64,000 nucleotides of DNA from Ch67 sp041395845 (lineage in GTDB: Bacteria; Pseudomonadota; Gammaproteobacteria; Pseudomonadales; Ketobacteraceae), in the NCBI GenBank assembly GCA_041395845.1, contig JAWKZS010000015.1:20814-84813 (forward strand). The letters run 5' to 3'. The translations under genes were made by a program, and so were the position numbers. Of this stretch, positions 24,241 to 33,472 are shown one piece after another. Under the pieces are notes generated by a model that saw only the letters and a program-made list of their open reading frames with translations, was not told where the DNA came from and ran no database searches. The number at the start of each line of letters is the position of its first letter. Position 1 is the first letter of the stretch.

Positions 24241-24828
24241 TTACCAGCCTTCCACGCCTTCCATGTCTGGCAGGTGGTGGGCGATACCCTTGTGACAGTC
24301 GATACAGGTTTTTTCACCACTAGCCAGGGCAGTGGAGTGCATGTTGACCGCACGCTGACCCTGCTTGGTGAAATCCATGTATTCGAAGTTGTGGCAGTTG
24401 CGGCATTCCAGCGAGTCGTTGGCCTTCAGGCGCGCCCACTCGTGTTCTGCCAGTTCCCGCCGCTTGGCTTCAAATTTTTCTTTGGTGTTGATGGTGCCAA
24501 ACACCTTGCCCCAGACTTCCTTGGAGGCCTGCATCTTGCGCGCGATCTTGTCGGTCCACTCGTGTGGAACATGACAATCCGGGCAGGTTGCACGCACGCC
24601 GGAGCGGTTGCTGAAGTGGATGGTAGTGCGCAGCTCCTGGTAAACGTTGTTCTCCATTTCATGACAGGAAATGCAGAACGTTTCAGTGTTGGTCAGTTCC
24701 AGGCCGGTGTTGAAACCGCCCCAGAAAATGATCCCTGCAATGAAACCGCCTGCGGTCAGAAACGCCAGGCTGAAGTGCCGGCTCGGTCGCCACAGCATGC
24801 GCCAGTAGTATTTCAACTTCGCGATCAT
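24241..24828 (-). CDS. napC: NapC/NirT tetrahaem c-type cytochrome
   Basis: Encodes 195 residues from ATG 24828 (GAGGTG site upstream). One N-terminal membrane helix (LAFLTAGGFIAGIIFWGGF) anchors a periplasmic domain with four haem motifs: CISCH, CPDCH, CRNCH and CIDCH. NapC takes electrons from the quinol pool and passes them to NapB/NapA. It is the last gene of napEFDABC, 10 bases after napB. No NapGH is present, so electron input is expected through NapC only. Confidence 0.97.
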   Translation of the reverse strand: MIAKLKYYWRMLWRPSRHFSLAFLTAGGFIAGIIFWGGFNTGLELTNTETFCISCHEMENNVYQELRTTIHFSNRSGVRATCPDCHVPHEWTDKIARKMQASKEVWGKVFGTINTKEKFEAKRRELAEHEWARLKANDSLECRNCHNFEYMDFTKQGQRAVNMHSTALASGEKTCIDCHKGIAHHLPDMEGVEGW

Positions 24829-24838
24829 GGCGCGCACC

Positions 24839-25297
24839 TCACTTCTGCTCTTCGGCAAGAATATCGTCGATATCCTTGAAGGTGTTTTTTACCAGCGGCT
24901 TGGCATTGGTCTGCTCCACATGGCACTGGAAGCAGAAGTAGCGGCGTGGTGAAACGTCAGCGAGGAAATTGCCGTCGCGGTCCATGTAGTGGGTGACGCT
25001 GATCATCGGCGCCTGGCTGTCTTCGGCGCGCTTGCGGGCGTGGCAGGACAGACACTTGTTCACTTTCATGTCCACCTGGTAGCCCTGCACGTTGTGCGGA
25101 ATCACCGGCGGCTGCATCGGGTAATTACGCTTGCGTTTCACGTCAGTGCTTTCCGGTTTGGCCATCGCCGGTGCTTCGCCTTCTTCCGTCAGCGATGCGT
25201 TGCCACGCAAGGTGGCGATATTGTCTGCGGCGCTGGCGGGTACCACGGAAGACAGCAGTAGAACCAGAGTAAAGCAAAAGGTAGTCATGTATTTCAT
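24839..25297 (-). CDS. napB: periplasmic nitrate reductase dihaem cytochrome subunit
   Basis: Encodes 152 residues from ATG 25297; the frame extends upstream into napA and is not used. A signal peptide (TTFCFTLVLLLSSVVPASA) is followed by a region rich in Pro (NYPMQPPVIPHNVQGY) typical of NapB, then two haem motifs, CLSCH and CFQCH. It relays electrons from NapC to NapA. It starts 14 bases after the napA stop, with a GGGGG ribosome site. Confidence 0.97.
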   Translation of the reverse strand: MKYMTTFCFTLVLLLSSVVPASAADNIATLRGNASLTEEGEAPAMAKPESTDVKRKRNYPMQPPVIPHNVQGYQVDMKVNKCLSCHARKRAEDSQAPMISVTHYMDRDGNFLADVSPRRYFCFQCHVEQTNAKPLVKNTFKDIDDILAEEQK

Positions 25298-25311
25298 CGT
25301 CTGGTTCCCCC

Positions 25312-27804
25312 TTATACCTTGACCACTTTGACGGCGCACTTCTTGTAATCCGTTTGTTTGGAGATCGGATCAATGGCATCCAGCGTGACCTTGTTGATCA
25401 GCTGGCTGGCGTCGAACCAGGGTACGAAGACCAGGCCGACGGGCGGCTTGTTGCGACCGCGGGTTTCCACGCGGGTACGGATTTCGCCGCGACGGGAAAC
25501 CACCCGCACCTCGTCACCGCGACGCAGACCGCGCTTGTCGGCGTCGTCGGGGTGCATGAAGATCACCGCATCAGGGAACGACTTGTACAGCTCCGGCACG
25601 CGCTGGGTCATCGAGCCGGAATGCCAGTGCTCCAGCACCCGCCCGGTACACAGCCACATGTCGTATTCGTCATCCGGTGATTCCGCCGGCGGTTCGTAAG
25701 GCAGTGCGAAAATGATCGCGCGGCCATCGGGTTTGCCATAAAACTCGAAACCTTTTCCGGCTTTGACGTAAGGATCGGAGCCTTCGCGGAAACGCCAGCG
25801 GGTTTCCTTGCCATCGACCACCGGCCAGCGCAGACCGCGCACCTGGTGATAAACATCGAACGGTGCAAGGTCATGACCGTGGCCGCGACCAAAGGCCGCG
25901 TATTCTTCGAACAGACCTTTCTGCAGATAGAAACCGAACGCTTCCGATTCGTGATTCTGGTAGCCGGTTTCGATATCGCTGAGCGGGAATTTGTTGACCT
26001 GACCATTCGCGTACAGCACGTCGTACAGGGTCTTGCCCTTGTAGGACGGATTGGCATTCAGCAGTTCCGCGGGCCAGACTTCGTCGGTCGTGAAGCGCTT
26101 GGAAAATTCCACCAGCTGCCACAGGTCCGATTTTGCTTCGCCGGGTGCATTCACCATCTGGTGCCAGAACTGGGTGCGGCGTTCAGCGTTGCCGTAGGCG
26201 CCTTCTTTTTCCACCCACATGGCGGTGGGCAGAATCAGGTCCGCCGCCTGGGCGGTAACGGTGGGATAGGCATCTGATACGACGATGAAATTCGCCGGGT
26301 TGCGGTAACCCGGATAGGTTTCTTCGTTCATGTTGGGCGCGGCCTGCAGGTTGTTGTTCACCTGAATCCAGTACGCGTTGATGACGCCGTCTTTCAGCTT
26401 GCGATTGTGATCCACTGCGTGGAAGCCCGGTTTGTCGGGAATGGTGCCAGCGGGCACTTTCCACAGGGTTTCGGTGATTTTGCGGTGCTCGGGATTCATC
26501 ACCACCATGTCAGCGGGAAGGCGGTGACTGAAAGTGCCGACTTCGCGGGCAGTACCACAGGCCGAAGGCTGGCCGGTCAGCGAGAACGGGCTGTTGCCCG
26601 GCGTTGAAATCTTGCCGGTGAGCAAATGGATGTTGTAGATCAGGTTGTTCACCCACACGCCGCGGGTGTGCTGGTTAACACCCATGGTCCAGAAGGACGT
26701 GACCTTGGTGTTGGGGTCGGCGTAGATGGCCGCCAGATCTTCCAGCTGTTTCACCGACATGCCCGACATTTTGCTGACCCGCTCGGCGGTGTATTCTGCA
26801 ACGAAGGCTGCAAACTCATCGAAGGTCATCGGCGTGGAATCATTGGCGGTAGCTGCATTCTTGGCTGCCGCTTCTTTCGGATGCTCGGGGCGCAGACCGT
26901 AACCGATATCGGTGACACCACGACGGAAATTGGTGTGTTTGCCGACGAACTCGGTATTCACCTTTTTGTTCTTGATGATGTAATGCGCGATGAAATTCAG
27001 AATCGCCAGATCGCTTTGCGGCGTGAAGATCAGCGGCATGTCCGCCAGTTCGAAACTGCGATGCTCGTACGTGGACAGCACCGCCACTTTGACGTGGGGA
27101 TTCGACAGTCGGCGATCGGTTACGCGGGTCCACAGGATCGGGTGCATCTCCGCCATGTTGGAGCCCCACAGCACGAAAGCATCGGCATTTTCGATGTCGT
27201 CGTAGCAGCCCATGGGCTCGTCGATACCGAAGGTGCGCATGAAGCCTGCGACCGCCGATGCCATGCAGTGACGCGCATTGGGTTCGATGTTGTTGGAACG
27301 GAAACCGGCCTTGTAAAGCTTCGAGGCGGCATAGCCTTCCCACACGGTCCACTGGCCGGAGCCGAACATGCCAATGGCAGACGGCCCTTTGGCTTTCAAA
27401 GCGGCCTTGAATTTCTGCGCCATGATATCGAACGCCTGATCCCAGCTGACCGGCGTGAATTCACCGTTCTTGTCGTACTGACCGTTCTTCATGCGCAGCA
27501 ACGGCTGGGTGAGGCGATCATTGCCGTACATGATCTTCGACAGGAAGTAGCCTTTCACGCAGCTGAGGCCGCGGTTCACTTCGCTGGTGATGTCGCCGTG
27601 GGTGGCCACCACGCGGCCGTCCTTGGTGGCAACGTTCACGCTGCAACCGGTGCCGCAGAAACGGCACGCCGCCTTGTTCCATTGCAGTTCGGTTTTGTCC
27701 CGGTCGCTCACCAGATTGCTGGCGTGGGCGCCGGGCAGTCCGGCTACCGCGGCGGCCGTCGCTGCGGCCTGGACTTTCAGAAATGTGCGGCGATCAGTTG
27801 TCAT
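25312..27804 (-). CDS. napA: periplasmic nitrate reductase catalytic subunit
   Basis: Encodes 830 residues from ATG 27804, set by GGGAGGT six bases upstream; a longer frame reaching 27960 runs through napD and is rejected. The twin-arginine signal DRRTFLKVQ is followed by the 4Fe-4S site CRFCGTGCSVNV ... CVKGYF and the molybdenum-ligand Cys in NARHCMASAVAGF. It carries Mo-bis-MGD and reduces nitrate to nitrite in the periplasm. Length and order match NapA. The start overlaps the napD stop by 11 bases. Confidence 0.98.
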   Translation of the reverse strand: MTTDRRTFLKVQAAATAAAVAGLPGAHASNLVSDRDKTELQWNKAACRFCGTGCSVNVATKDGRVVATHGDITSEVNRGLSCVKGYFLSKIMYGNDRLTQPLLRMKNGQYDKNGEFTPVSWDQAFDIMAQKFKAALKAKGPSAIGMFGSGQWTVWEGYAASKLYKAGFRSNNIEPNARHCMASAVAGFMRTFGIDEPMGCYDDIENADAFVLWGSNMAEMHPILWTRVTDRRLSNPHVKVAVLSTYEHRSFELADMPLIFTPQSDLAILNFIAHYIIKNKKVNTEFVGKHTNFRRGVTDIGYGLRPEHPKEAAAKNAATANDSTPMTFDEFAAFVAEYTAERVSKMSGMSVKQLEDLAAIYADPNTKVTSFWTMGVNQHTRGVWVNNLIYNIHLLTGKISTPGNSPFSLTGQPSACGTAREVGTFSHRLPADMVVMNPEHRKITETLWKVPAGTIPDKPGFHAVDHNRKLKDGVINAYWIQVNNNLQAAPNMNEETYPGYRNPANFIVVSDAYPTVTAQAADLILPTAMWVEKEGAYGNAERRTQFWHQMVNAPGEAKSDLWQLVEFSKRFTTDEVWPAELLNANPSYKGKTLYDVLYANGQVNKFPLSDIETGYQNHESEAFGFYLQKGLFEEYAAFGRGHGHDLAPFDVYHQVRGLRWPVVDGKETRWRFREGSDPYVKAGKGFEFYGKPDGRAIIFALPYEPPAESPDDEYDMWLCTGRVLEHWHSGSMTQRVPELYKSFPDAVIFMHPDDADKRGLRRGDEVRVVSRRGEIRTRVETRGRNKPPVGLVFVPWFDASQLINKVTLDAIDPISKQTDYKKCAVKVVKV

Positions 27805-28072
27805 GGGCGACCTCCCTTTGCAGCTGCGCTGCGGATTCAAATTGATGGAAAACCATATTGCAGGCCAGCACGCCGCTCTGTCGGCCGATGGTATCGGTGA
27901 CACGGCTGATAGCGGCGGTACTGTCTGCTTCGATTGTGATGATGATCTTGCCGATGGCATCGTGCTGATGCAGTTCGGTGCCGGGCAGCGTTGGCAGCAG
28001 ATCGAGCAATGTTGCCAACCGGTCGGGCTGGGTCAGCACGATAAAGCTGGCGACGTGATATTCAGGATTCAT
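27794..28072 (-). CDS. napD: NapA signal-peptide-binding chaperone NapD
   Basis: Encodes 92 residues from ATG 28072, overlapping napF and napA ends by 11 bases each. It shows the NapD pattern YHVASFIVLTQPDRLATLLD ... GKIIITIEADS. NapD binds the twin-arginine signal of NapA and holds export until the cofactor is inserted. It is cytoplasmic. Confidence 0.93.
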   Translation of the reverse strand: MNPEYHVASFIVLTQPDRLATLLDLLPTLPGTELHQHDAIGKIIITIEADSTAAISRVTDTIGRQSGVLACNMVFHQFESAAQLQREVAHDN

Positions 28073-28559
28073 GGGCTTGTTTGCTCGCAGGTTGAATCTG
28101 GATGGCATGGGTGGGGCAGGGCGCAACGCAGGCGCCACAGCCTGTGCAGGCGGCGCTGTCGATCTGGGGAACGCTGATGCCCGCGGTACTGAAACGGAAG
28201 CGGATGGCGCTGGTATCGCAGGCATCCTTGCAGTTCTGGCAAAACACCTGTTGCTGGGTCAGGCATTGTTGATTGATAACGGCAATGGCAGACCAGGGTG
28301 ACCCCTCGCGATGAAACACCGGTTGCTGACAGGCATCTACGCAGGCGTGACAGAAGGTGCAGCCGCCAGCATCGAAATTGACCTGGGGAAATCCACCATC
28401 CCCTTTGACAATGATCTGTTCCGGACAGGCGCGCAGACAGTCACTGCAGCGAGTGCAGTGTTCCGTGAACGTGCTGTCATCCAGCGCCCAGGGCAAACGC
28501 AGGGATGGTGCGTCGGCCTGGAGTCGCCCACGCAGCAGTGATCGTCGGGATGCGTTCAT
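28062..28559 (-). CDS. napF: ferredoxin-type maturation protein NapF
   Basis: Encodes 165 residues with Cys-rich clusters: CTRCSDCLRACP, CTFCHACVDACQ, CQNCKDAC and CTGCGACVAPCP, consistent with several 4Fe-4S centres. It begins MNASRRSLLRG, a short Arg-rich start typical of NapF. NapF is a cytoplasmic iron-sulfur protein thought to help load the NapA cluster. It sits 5 bases after napE. Confidence 0.95.
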   Translation of the reverse strand: MNASRRSLLRGRLQADAPSLRLPWALDDSTFTEHCTRCSDCLRACPEQIIVKGDGGFPQVNFDAGGCTFCHACVDACQQPVFHREGSPWSAIAVINQQCLTQQQVFCQNCKDACDTSAIRFRFSTAGISVPQIDSAACTGCGACVAPCPTHAIQIQPASKQAHES

Positions 28560-28564
28560 GAGCG

Positions 28565-28726
28565 TCAGTGCGTGGGTGGGCCGCCGATGATCTGCGACAG
28601 CCAGATGAACAGGCCGTAACCGCCGATGATGGACAGGCTGACGACCGGTGCCACTACAACGGTGAGGATCAGGAATAACGTAAGTTCCTGTTTCTTGGCA
28701 GGGAGCACTTCTTCAGTGGCAGACAT
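28565..28726 (-). CDS. napE: periplasmic nitrate reductase small membrane protein NapE
   Basis: A 53-residue protein with a strong AAGGAG site 8 bases before ATG 28726. It has a hydrophilic start (MSATEEVLPAKKQELTLFL) and one or two membrane helices containing VVVAPVVSLSIIGGYGLFIW. Sequence type and position as first gene of napEFDABC identify it as NapE, whose role in nitrate reduction is unclear. It is below the size limit of many gene finders. Confidence 0.93.
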   Translation of the reverse strand: MSATEEVLPAKKQELTLFLILTVVVAPVVSLSIIGGYGLFIWLSQIIGGPPTH

Positions 28727-28779
28727 GATCTTTTCTCCTTCTCTGTCAGGAAGGTTATCGGATCTGCCTGATCACACCA

Positions 28780-28795
28780 TATCCCCTTGGGGGTA
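28780..28795 (-). promoter_or_regulatory. candidate NarL/NarP-type 7-2-7 site upstream of napE
   Basis: The minus strand reads TACCCCC-AA-GGGGATA, two inverted heptamers with a two-base gap, the layout of NarP/NarL dimer sites; one base breaks perfect symmetry. It lies 54 bases ahead of the napE ATG, a plausible place for nitrate-responsive control. No clear FNR box was found. Confidence 0.4.
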
Positions 28796-28857
28796 CTGCG
28801 GCGCTGGCGGGAGGATTAATCCAGCGAGTGTTGACGGACATCAAGAACGGGCGTGAT

Positions 28858-29760
28858 TCATGCTGGCGCCGACAGCCCGATATTCAGGCGCACGGTGTCC
28901 TGTTCGCCGGGAGGAAGGGTCACACAATCGTCCAGCACGCGGGCGGTTTCGATGCACAGCATGCGTTGCCAGGCATCAGCGGCAAAGTGGCTCAGGCGGG
29001 CGGATTTATCGATCCACGGATTCCACACCACAGCGGAACGGGACGTATCACTGTTGATATGGATGATGCGCTGCCAGCCCAGATCCAGCAGACGGATCGT
29101 GGCGGGCGTATCAAGATAAATGCGATCGGTTTCCTGACGGATAGACAGAGGATCGGCGTCGGCACACTCGCGCCATTGCAGCAGCGTGTCGATGTAGCGG
29201 CATTGTTCCAGATCCAGCACCTGAACCTTGTCGATATCACTTACGGCGAAATAGCTGTGCAGCGCCTGCGAATAGGTGATGGGAGCATCGCTCCAGTTCA
29301 CGGTGGTCAATTGCAGGTTGAGTTCGGCGCCCACCAGAATATCCAGCGTCAGGCTCACCTGCGCTGCCCAGGGGCTACCGAGACCCAGCGGTGTCGGGTA
29401 GCGCAGACGGATACGCGCGGCATCCGCATCGATGCTGGTGTGTTCCAGCAGCCAGGGCTGGTTGCGTACCCAGCCGTGGGCCAGCGCGGGATCGCCCTGC
29501 ACCGAGCGCTGTACCTCGGCGGGATTGCGTTTCAGATCGCCAAACCAGGGCCAGCACACGGGAATTCCGCCCCGTACGGATTGGCCGCCCTTGAATCCGG
29601 CAGTTTCGCTCAGCCAGATCACCGGTTCTGCACCTGCGGGGGTGTATTCCAGTACCTGGGCGCCCTGCAATGCGATCAGGGCACTGGCTTTGGGGTGCTG
29701 GATGCGCAGGCAAGGCAGTTCATCAATCTGGGTCAGCAGGATCTGGGCCTGGGTGTTCAT
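28858..29760 (-). CDS. D-hexose-6-phosphate mutarotase (YeaD-like)
   Basis: Encodes 300 residues from ATG 29760. The aldose-1-epimerase-like fold is shown by GGIPVCWPWFGDL, the substrate-site segment AHGWVRNQPW, the catalytic His in SQALHSYFAVSDI and the C-terminal VVWNPW and CIETARVLDD. YeaD-type enzymes interconvert alpha and beta anomers of hexose 6-phosphates. It is cytosolic, with no clear operon partner; it lies downstream of the start region of nap but is transcribed toward it. Confidence 0.9.
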   Translation of the reverse strand: MNTQAQILLTQIDELPCLRIQHPKASALIALQGAQVLEYTPAGAEPVIWLSETAGFKGGQSVRGGIPVCWPWFGDLKRNPAEVQRSVQGDPALAHGWVRNQPWLLEHTSIDADAARIRLRYPTPLGLGSPWAAQVSLTLDILVGAELNLQLTTVNWSDAPITYSQALHSYFAVSDIDKVQVLDLEQCRYIDTLLQWRECADADPLSIRQETDRIYLDTPATIRLLDLGWQRIIHINSDTSRSAVVWNPWIDKSARLSHFAADAWQRMLCIETARVLDDCVTLPPGEQDTVRLNIGLSAPA

Positions 29761-29907
29761 GGATTTATCCTTGCAATTCAATACGTCACAGTCTGCCCCA
29801 GGCGCTTGCGTTATGCCAGTGCCGGGTGGGCGTTGCCCTGTTTCCTGCGGATCTGGTAGGGTGGTGGTGATCCTTTCATGCATACCAACAAAAACAAGGG
29901 GAATCCT

Positions 29908-31227
29908 ATGACGGGGGAATGGCGTCCGGGACGACTGCTGCTAGCAGCGTTTGCCGTCAGTCTGTTGAGCGGTTGTGAATACATCGATGACGCGCCACTG
30001 CTGGGGCGTTATATCGCAAAAAATGTCTGTCATGATGTGCTGGTGTCCGGCTACACGCCCGCTGCCGCCATCGGCTATGTTCGCAATATTGCGCCGCCGC
30101 TGCGCAATAGCTGGAACGTGACACTGGACGAACTTACCGGCGCGGTGAGCGTGCGCAATCGCTGGCTGGTGAATGCGGGCACCCAGCGTGCCGAAGTCGC
30201 CGGCGAGGATGCCGTGCATTCCTGCCGCAATCTTTACAGCGGCGTCACACCGAATGTGCCTGCCAATCTTGCGGTGCCCGCGGTGTCCTACGCGTTTGCC
30301 GATGCCGTCGGTCAGTATCCGGAACTGCAGGCGTTCGTGCAGGCGCAGGTCGATGCGGGTGCGCCGACTAACACCACTGCGTTGTTGGTGATTTACGATG
30401 ATCAGGTGGTGGCGGAAGCCTATCGGGATGGCGTGGGACCGGATTCCCCGCTGAAAGGATTTTCCATGTCGAAAAGCGTTGCCAATCTGCTGGTCGGGCG
30501 ACTGGCGGATCAGGGACTGCTCGACGTGCAGCAGCCACTGCCACTGAGCGCCTGGCAAAACGATGCACGCAACCAGATTCGCTGGGACAATGTCTTGCGC
30601 ATGAGCAGCGGCCTGCAATGGAATGAAGCGGCCATCGGCACCAACAACCAGCAGGGTATTCTGTTCTACGGCAGCGCCGATCCGTCGGCCTATGCAGCGC
30701 AGTCGGCGGTGGCTACGGCGCCGGACGCAGCATTCAATTATTCCAGCGGCGACTTCATGAATATCGCCACGGCGCTGGTGGACAACTACGTGAACTGGTT
30801 TGATCCGGGCTGGGATCTGGGTGGGCCGTTTGCCCTGGAATTCTCGCCCGACAACCGTTATCCGCTGCTGCCGGAAGGTGTATCCCTCACCACCCGCGGC
30901 TGGGCGCAGCTGGCAACGATCTATATGCAGCAGGGCCGCCTGGGTGATCAGCAAATCCTGTCGCCGGAATGGGTCGATTACAGCCTGACGTCGTCCCCCG
31001 CCAACTTCGATTACGGCGCCGGTATCTGGCTCAATCGCGGCCAGAATCTGTATCCGAATCTGCCGGTGGATGCGTTTGCGTTTCTGGGTTCCTATGATCG
31101 CTTTGTTGCGGCGATTCCCTCACGCAAGACCATCTTCGTGCGCATCGGTTACAGCGATCAGCCGCTGGATTTTGCGATGGAGGCGTTCATGCTGCAGGCG
31201 TTGGCGTTGTTGCCGGCAGTGCAGTGA
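29908..31227 (+). CDS. serine hydrolase lipoprotein, beta-lactamase class C family
   Basis: Encodes 439 residues from ATG 29908 (AAGGGG 7 bases upstream). The signal ends AVSLLSGC (lipobox). The active-site SxxK tetrad lies in GFSMSKSVANLLVG, followed by the Tyr region FNYSSGDF and a later triad-like FLGSYDRF. This beta-lactamase/6-aminohexanoate-dimer-hydrolase-like group includes esterases and amidases; nothing here proves beta-lactam hydrolysis. It is probably anchored in the envelope. It is monocistronic; a weak hairpin follows (31236-31273). Confidence 0.85.
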   Translation: MTGEWRPGRLLLAAFAVSLLSGCEYIDDAPLLGRYIAKNVCHDVLVSGYTPAAAIGYVRNIAPPLRNSWNVTLDELTGAVSVRNRWLVNAGTQRAEVAGEDAVHSCRNLYSGVTPNVPANLAVPAVSYAFADAVGQYPELQAFVQAQVDAGAPTNTTALLVIYDDQVVAEAYRDGVGPDSPLKGFSMSKSVANLLVGRLADQGLLDVQQPLPLSAWQNDARNQIRWDNVLRMSSGLQWNEAAIGTNNQQGILFYGSADPSAYAAQSAVATAPDAAFNYSSGDFMNIATALVDNYVNWFDPGWDLGGPFALEFSPDNRYPLLPEGVSLTTRGWAQLATIYMQQGRLGDQQILSPEWVDYSLTSSPANFDYGAGIWLNRGQNLYPNLPVDAFAFLGSYDRFVAAIPSRKTIFVRIGYSDQPLDFAMEAFMLQALALLPAVQ

Positions 31228-31235
31228 TGGTGCTG

Positions 31236-31273
31236 GCGGAACAGACTGGCAGTACCGTGTCGGCCTGTTCCGC
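31236..31273. terminator. possible hairpin between convergent genes
   Basis: Inverted arms GCGGAACAG (31236-31244) and CTGTTCCGC (31265-31273) form a 9-bp stem with a 20-base loop, but there is no T run. It lies between a rightward and a leftward gene, so it may help end transcription. Confidence 0.3.
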
Positions 31274-31305
31274 TCAATGAATTGCTGGCGTGAAATGAAA
31301 AGCCT

Positions 31306-32949
31306 TCAGATGCTTTTGCGCCGACGGATGAGCCGCGCTGCCACTCCCAACACCCCAAGCCCGATCACTCCCGCATAAGCCAGCTTCGCTACCTGCGATG
31401 GCAGGTAAGTGTTGGCAACCGCGTTGGGATCTTTCAGTTCTTCCGGAAAATGCCGAGGTGGTACCGGCACGATTTTCCAATCGGCGCGATCTTCCGGCAC
31501 GCGGCTAATGTATTCGTCCAGCGACGCCACCGGTGCCTGACCGAAGACACGCGATGACGGAAACTGCGGAATCCGCACATACAGCAATGCTTCGATGTCG
31601 TCTGCCAGCAGGGCATCCAGTCCGCTGTTGCCAGCTTTGCCGGTGCCGATCCGTTCCAGCAGGTCGCGACCGATGGCGTCAAACGCCACGAACGGATACA
31701 GCTTGGTTTGCTCGGCCATCAGATAATCGAATGCCTGCTCGCCGCTGGCCAGGCTGCGATCCTTGATGGCCATGAACGGCAGCGCCACCAGAGCTTTCAG
31801 GGCGTTGGTGGGGCCTCGTTGCGGAATGTTCCAGTCCAGGCTGCGCAGCGTATCCATGCTGATGCCGGTACAGTTGGCCATTGCGTGATGATAGGGAAAA
31901 TCCTGGCGATAGAAGCGGTTGTACACCCGCGCCATTGCGCCCTGGACATGCTGCGCCGCGCGGGGTTGTTTGAGCACGGCCACCAGCATGTACGACGGAC
32001 GGTACCAGGCTTGGCCACTGTTCAGATCCGCCAGGTAGGCGTCCATCGGCAGCATCGCCGCGATGATGCCTTTCTCGCTGACAGAACCCAGGCTGTAGAA
32101 ATTGTTCACCAGCCAGTGATCCCATTCACCTTTGCTGCCGAACGCGCCGGTGACCATGGCGAAGTGGCCGCCGTGGGCTTCGTCGTCATCCCCTTGCGCG
32201 CCATTGAGCATCACCGCCAGCACGGGTTTGCGGTTCCAGTTGCGCGGAGCGGTTTCGTCCCGTTGCCACAGCAGGCGTGCTTTTAGTGGCGCTGCCGGCT
32301 GTGCGCCATCCTGTCGCACCAGCGACAGCAGGGTTTCATCGCCCTGCAAGGGCTGCAGCGCCAGCGAGTCGAAATCCAGCGCGTAATCCACCGGCCAGAT
32401 CGTGCGTGCCACAAATCCATCGTCGCCCAGGGTGCCGCGCATCTGCAGGGTGCGCCCGGCAAAATGCTGCACACTGCTGGCATCGTAATAGGACAGATTG
32501 GCAGGAATCTTTGGCGTCACCGCGAATGGCACGGATGGCTGATCCGGCAGGGTCAGCGTGTTGCCTTCGGCGTTGAGCGTGCCGGTGAGAACGTGAGGTG
32601 AGCCCAGCCACAATAATGTTGGAAATTCCGTGCCGCCATCGGCCGGATGTTGCGCCGCCCAGGCTCGCACATCATCCTGCACCGGCAATGACGGATCGAA
32701 ACCGGCGGGGCTGGTTTTGGGAGTGGCCACCAGATCATCCTGGAAATACCACAGTGCCTGCGCCGGCGCGTTGCAATCGCTGCAGGCGCCTGTGCTCAGG
32801 CGAAAGTCGTGGACATTGAACAGGCCGATGTTGCCCTGCTCGGTGGCGCCGTGCACCGCGGCGAATATCACAGAGGGTGTGCTGATGAAAAATGCGCTGA
32901 GCAAACTGGCAGAACACAGGACAGAGCGGAACGTTTTCAGTTTTGGCAT
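31306..32949 (-). CDS. exported protein with papain-like His/Asn-Cys signatures, C-terminal membrane anchor
   Basis: Encodes 547 residues. A signal peptide (SLLSAFFISTPSVIFAA) and a C-terminal helix (LAYAGVIGLGVLGVAARL, then RRRK) suggest a periplasmic protein anchored to the inner membrane. In the middle it has GGHFAMVTGAFG and YHHAMANCTGISMDTLRSL, a His followed by Asn-Cys, the spacing seen in DUF4105/NlpC-P60-like thiol hydrolase families. This makes an amidase or peptidase role possible, but the family is not firmly recognised. The N-terminal region has a CSDC motif. It is a single gene, with a promoterless-looking 520-bp gap upstream. Confidence 0.55.
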   Translation of the reverse strand: MPKLKTFRSVLCSASLLSAFFISTPSVIFAAVHGATEQGNIGLFNVHDFRLSTGACSDCNAPAQALWYFQDDLVATPKTSPAGFDPSLPVQDDVRAWAAQHPADGGTEFPTLLWLGSPHVLTGTLNAEGNTLTLPDQPSVPFAVTPKIPANLSYYDASSVQHFAGRTLQMRGTLGDDGFVARTIWPVDYALDFDSLALQPLQGDETLLSLVRQDGAQPAAPLKARLLWQRDETAPRNWNRKPVLAVMLNGAQGDDDEAHGGHFAMVTGAFGSKGEWDHWLVNNFYSLGSVSEKGIIAAMLPMDAYLADLNSGQAWYRPSYMLVAVLKQPRAAQHVQGAMARVYNRFYRQDFPYHHAMANCTGISMDTLRSLDWNIPQRGPTNALKALVALPFMAIKDRSLASGEQAFDYLMAEQTKLYPFVAFDAIGRDLLERIGTGKAGNSGLDALLADDIEALLYVRIPQFPSSRVFGQAPVASLDEYISRVPEDRADWKIVPVPPRHFPEELKDPNAVANTYLPSQVAKLAYAGVIGLGVLGVAARLIRRRKSI

Positions 32950-33472
32950 AACTACAAACCTGGCGGCGGAAGACCAAAAGGAAATGTCAGACAGTGCTGT
33001 GCATCATAAGTCCTTCCGGTATGGCGAAATGGGGCGGCCGGGATTGTCCGGGCTGTGAACAGCCTTGTAAAGGGGGTGAGTGAATCCGGCTGTCGAGGTC
33101 GCTCACATCTCTTCGCTACAGCCCCATCCGCCCCATTTTGTCGATCATTTGCCCTGCAAGGCCGGCGCACCGTCCTCTGAGCACCGCGAACCGGGTCTGA
33201 TACTGCATTGATGGACCGATTTTGACGGGCGACGGCCCTTATAGCTCGGTTGTTGGTGATATTTTGTTCGGTTGAGGCGTTCGGAGCACCAGCGATTGTG
33301 TTCCGAACACGGTTGATCCTGTTCAGGGCTCGAAACGTGGCCTTTCATGCAGCGCTCGCGCTGATCGGAGGCTGGTGGGCCGTCCAATCGGAATGCTAGT
33401 CCTTGGTCAACAGCAAAAACATCGCGCCGATAAGGGCAAACGAATCGGAACGATAGGAGCGCTCGCAGTGAT
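32950..33472. other. non-coding interval bordering the accessory island
   Basis: No convincing gene on either strand. It contains an 11-bp inverted repeat AAATGGGGCGG (33027-33037) / CCGCCCCATTT (33128-33138) 90 bases apart and a short GTTCGGA/TCCGAAC pair (33279-33308). Neither matches an integron attC or tRNA. It may be the edge of an insertion. Confidence 0.5.

Noticed and set aside
30460..30500. The 29.9-31.2 kb serine hydrolase as a true beta-lactamase
   Set aside because: The SxxK motif alone is shared by esterases and peptidases, and no clear class C YxN/KTG set was seen, so resistance is not claimed.
32950..33472. Integron attC or phage attachment site at the island edge
   Set aside because: No paired core sites, no integrase and no flanking direct repeats; only weak inverted repeats are present.
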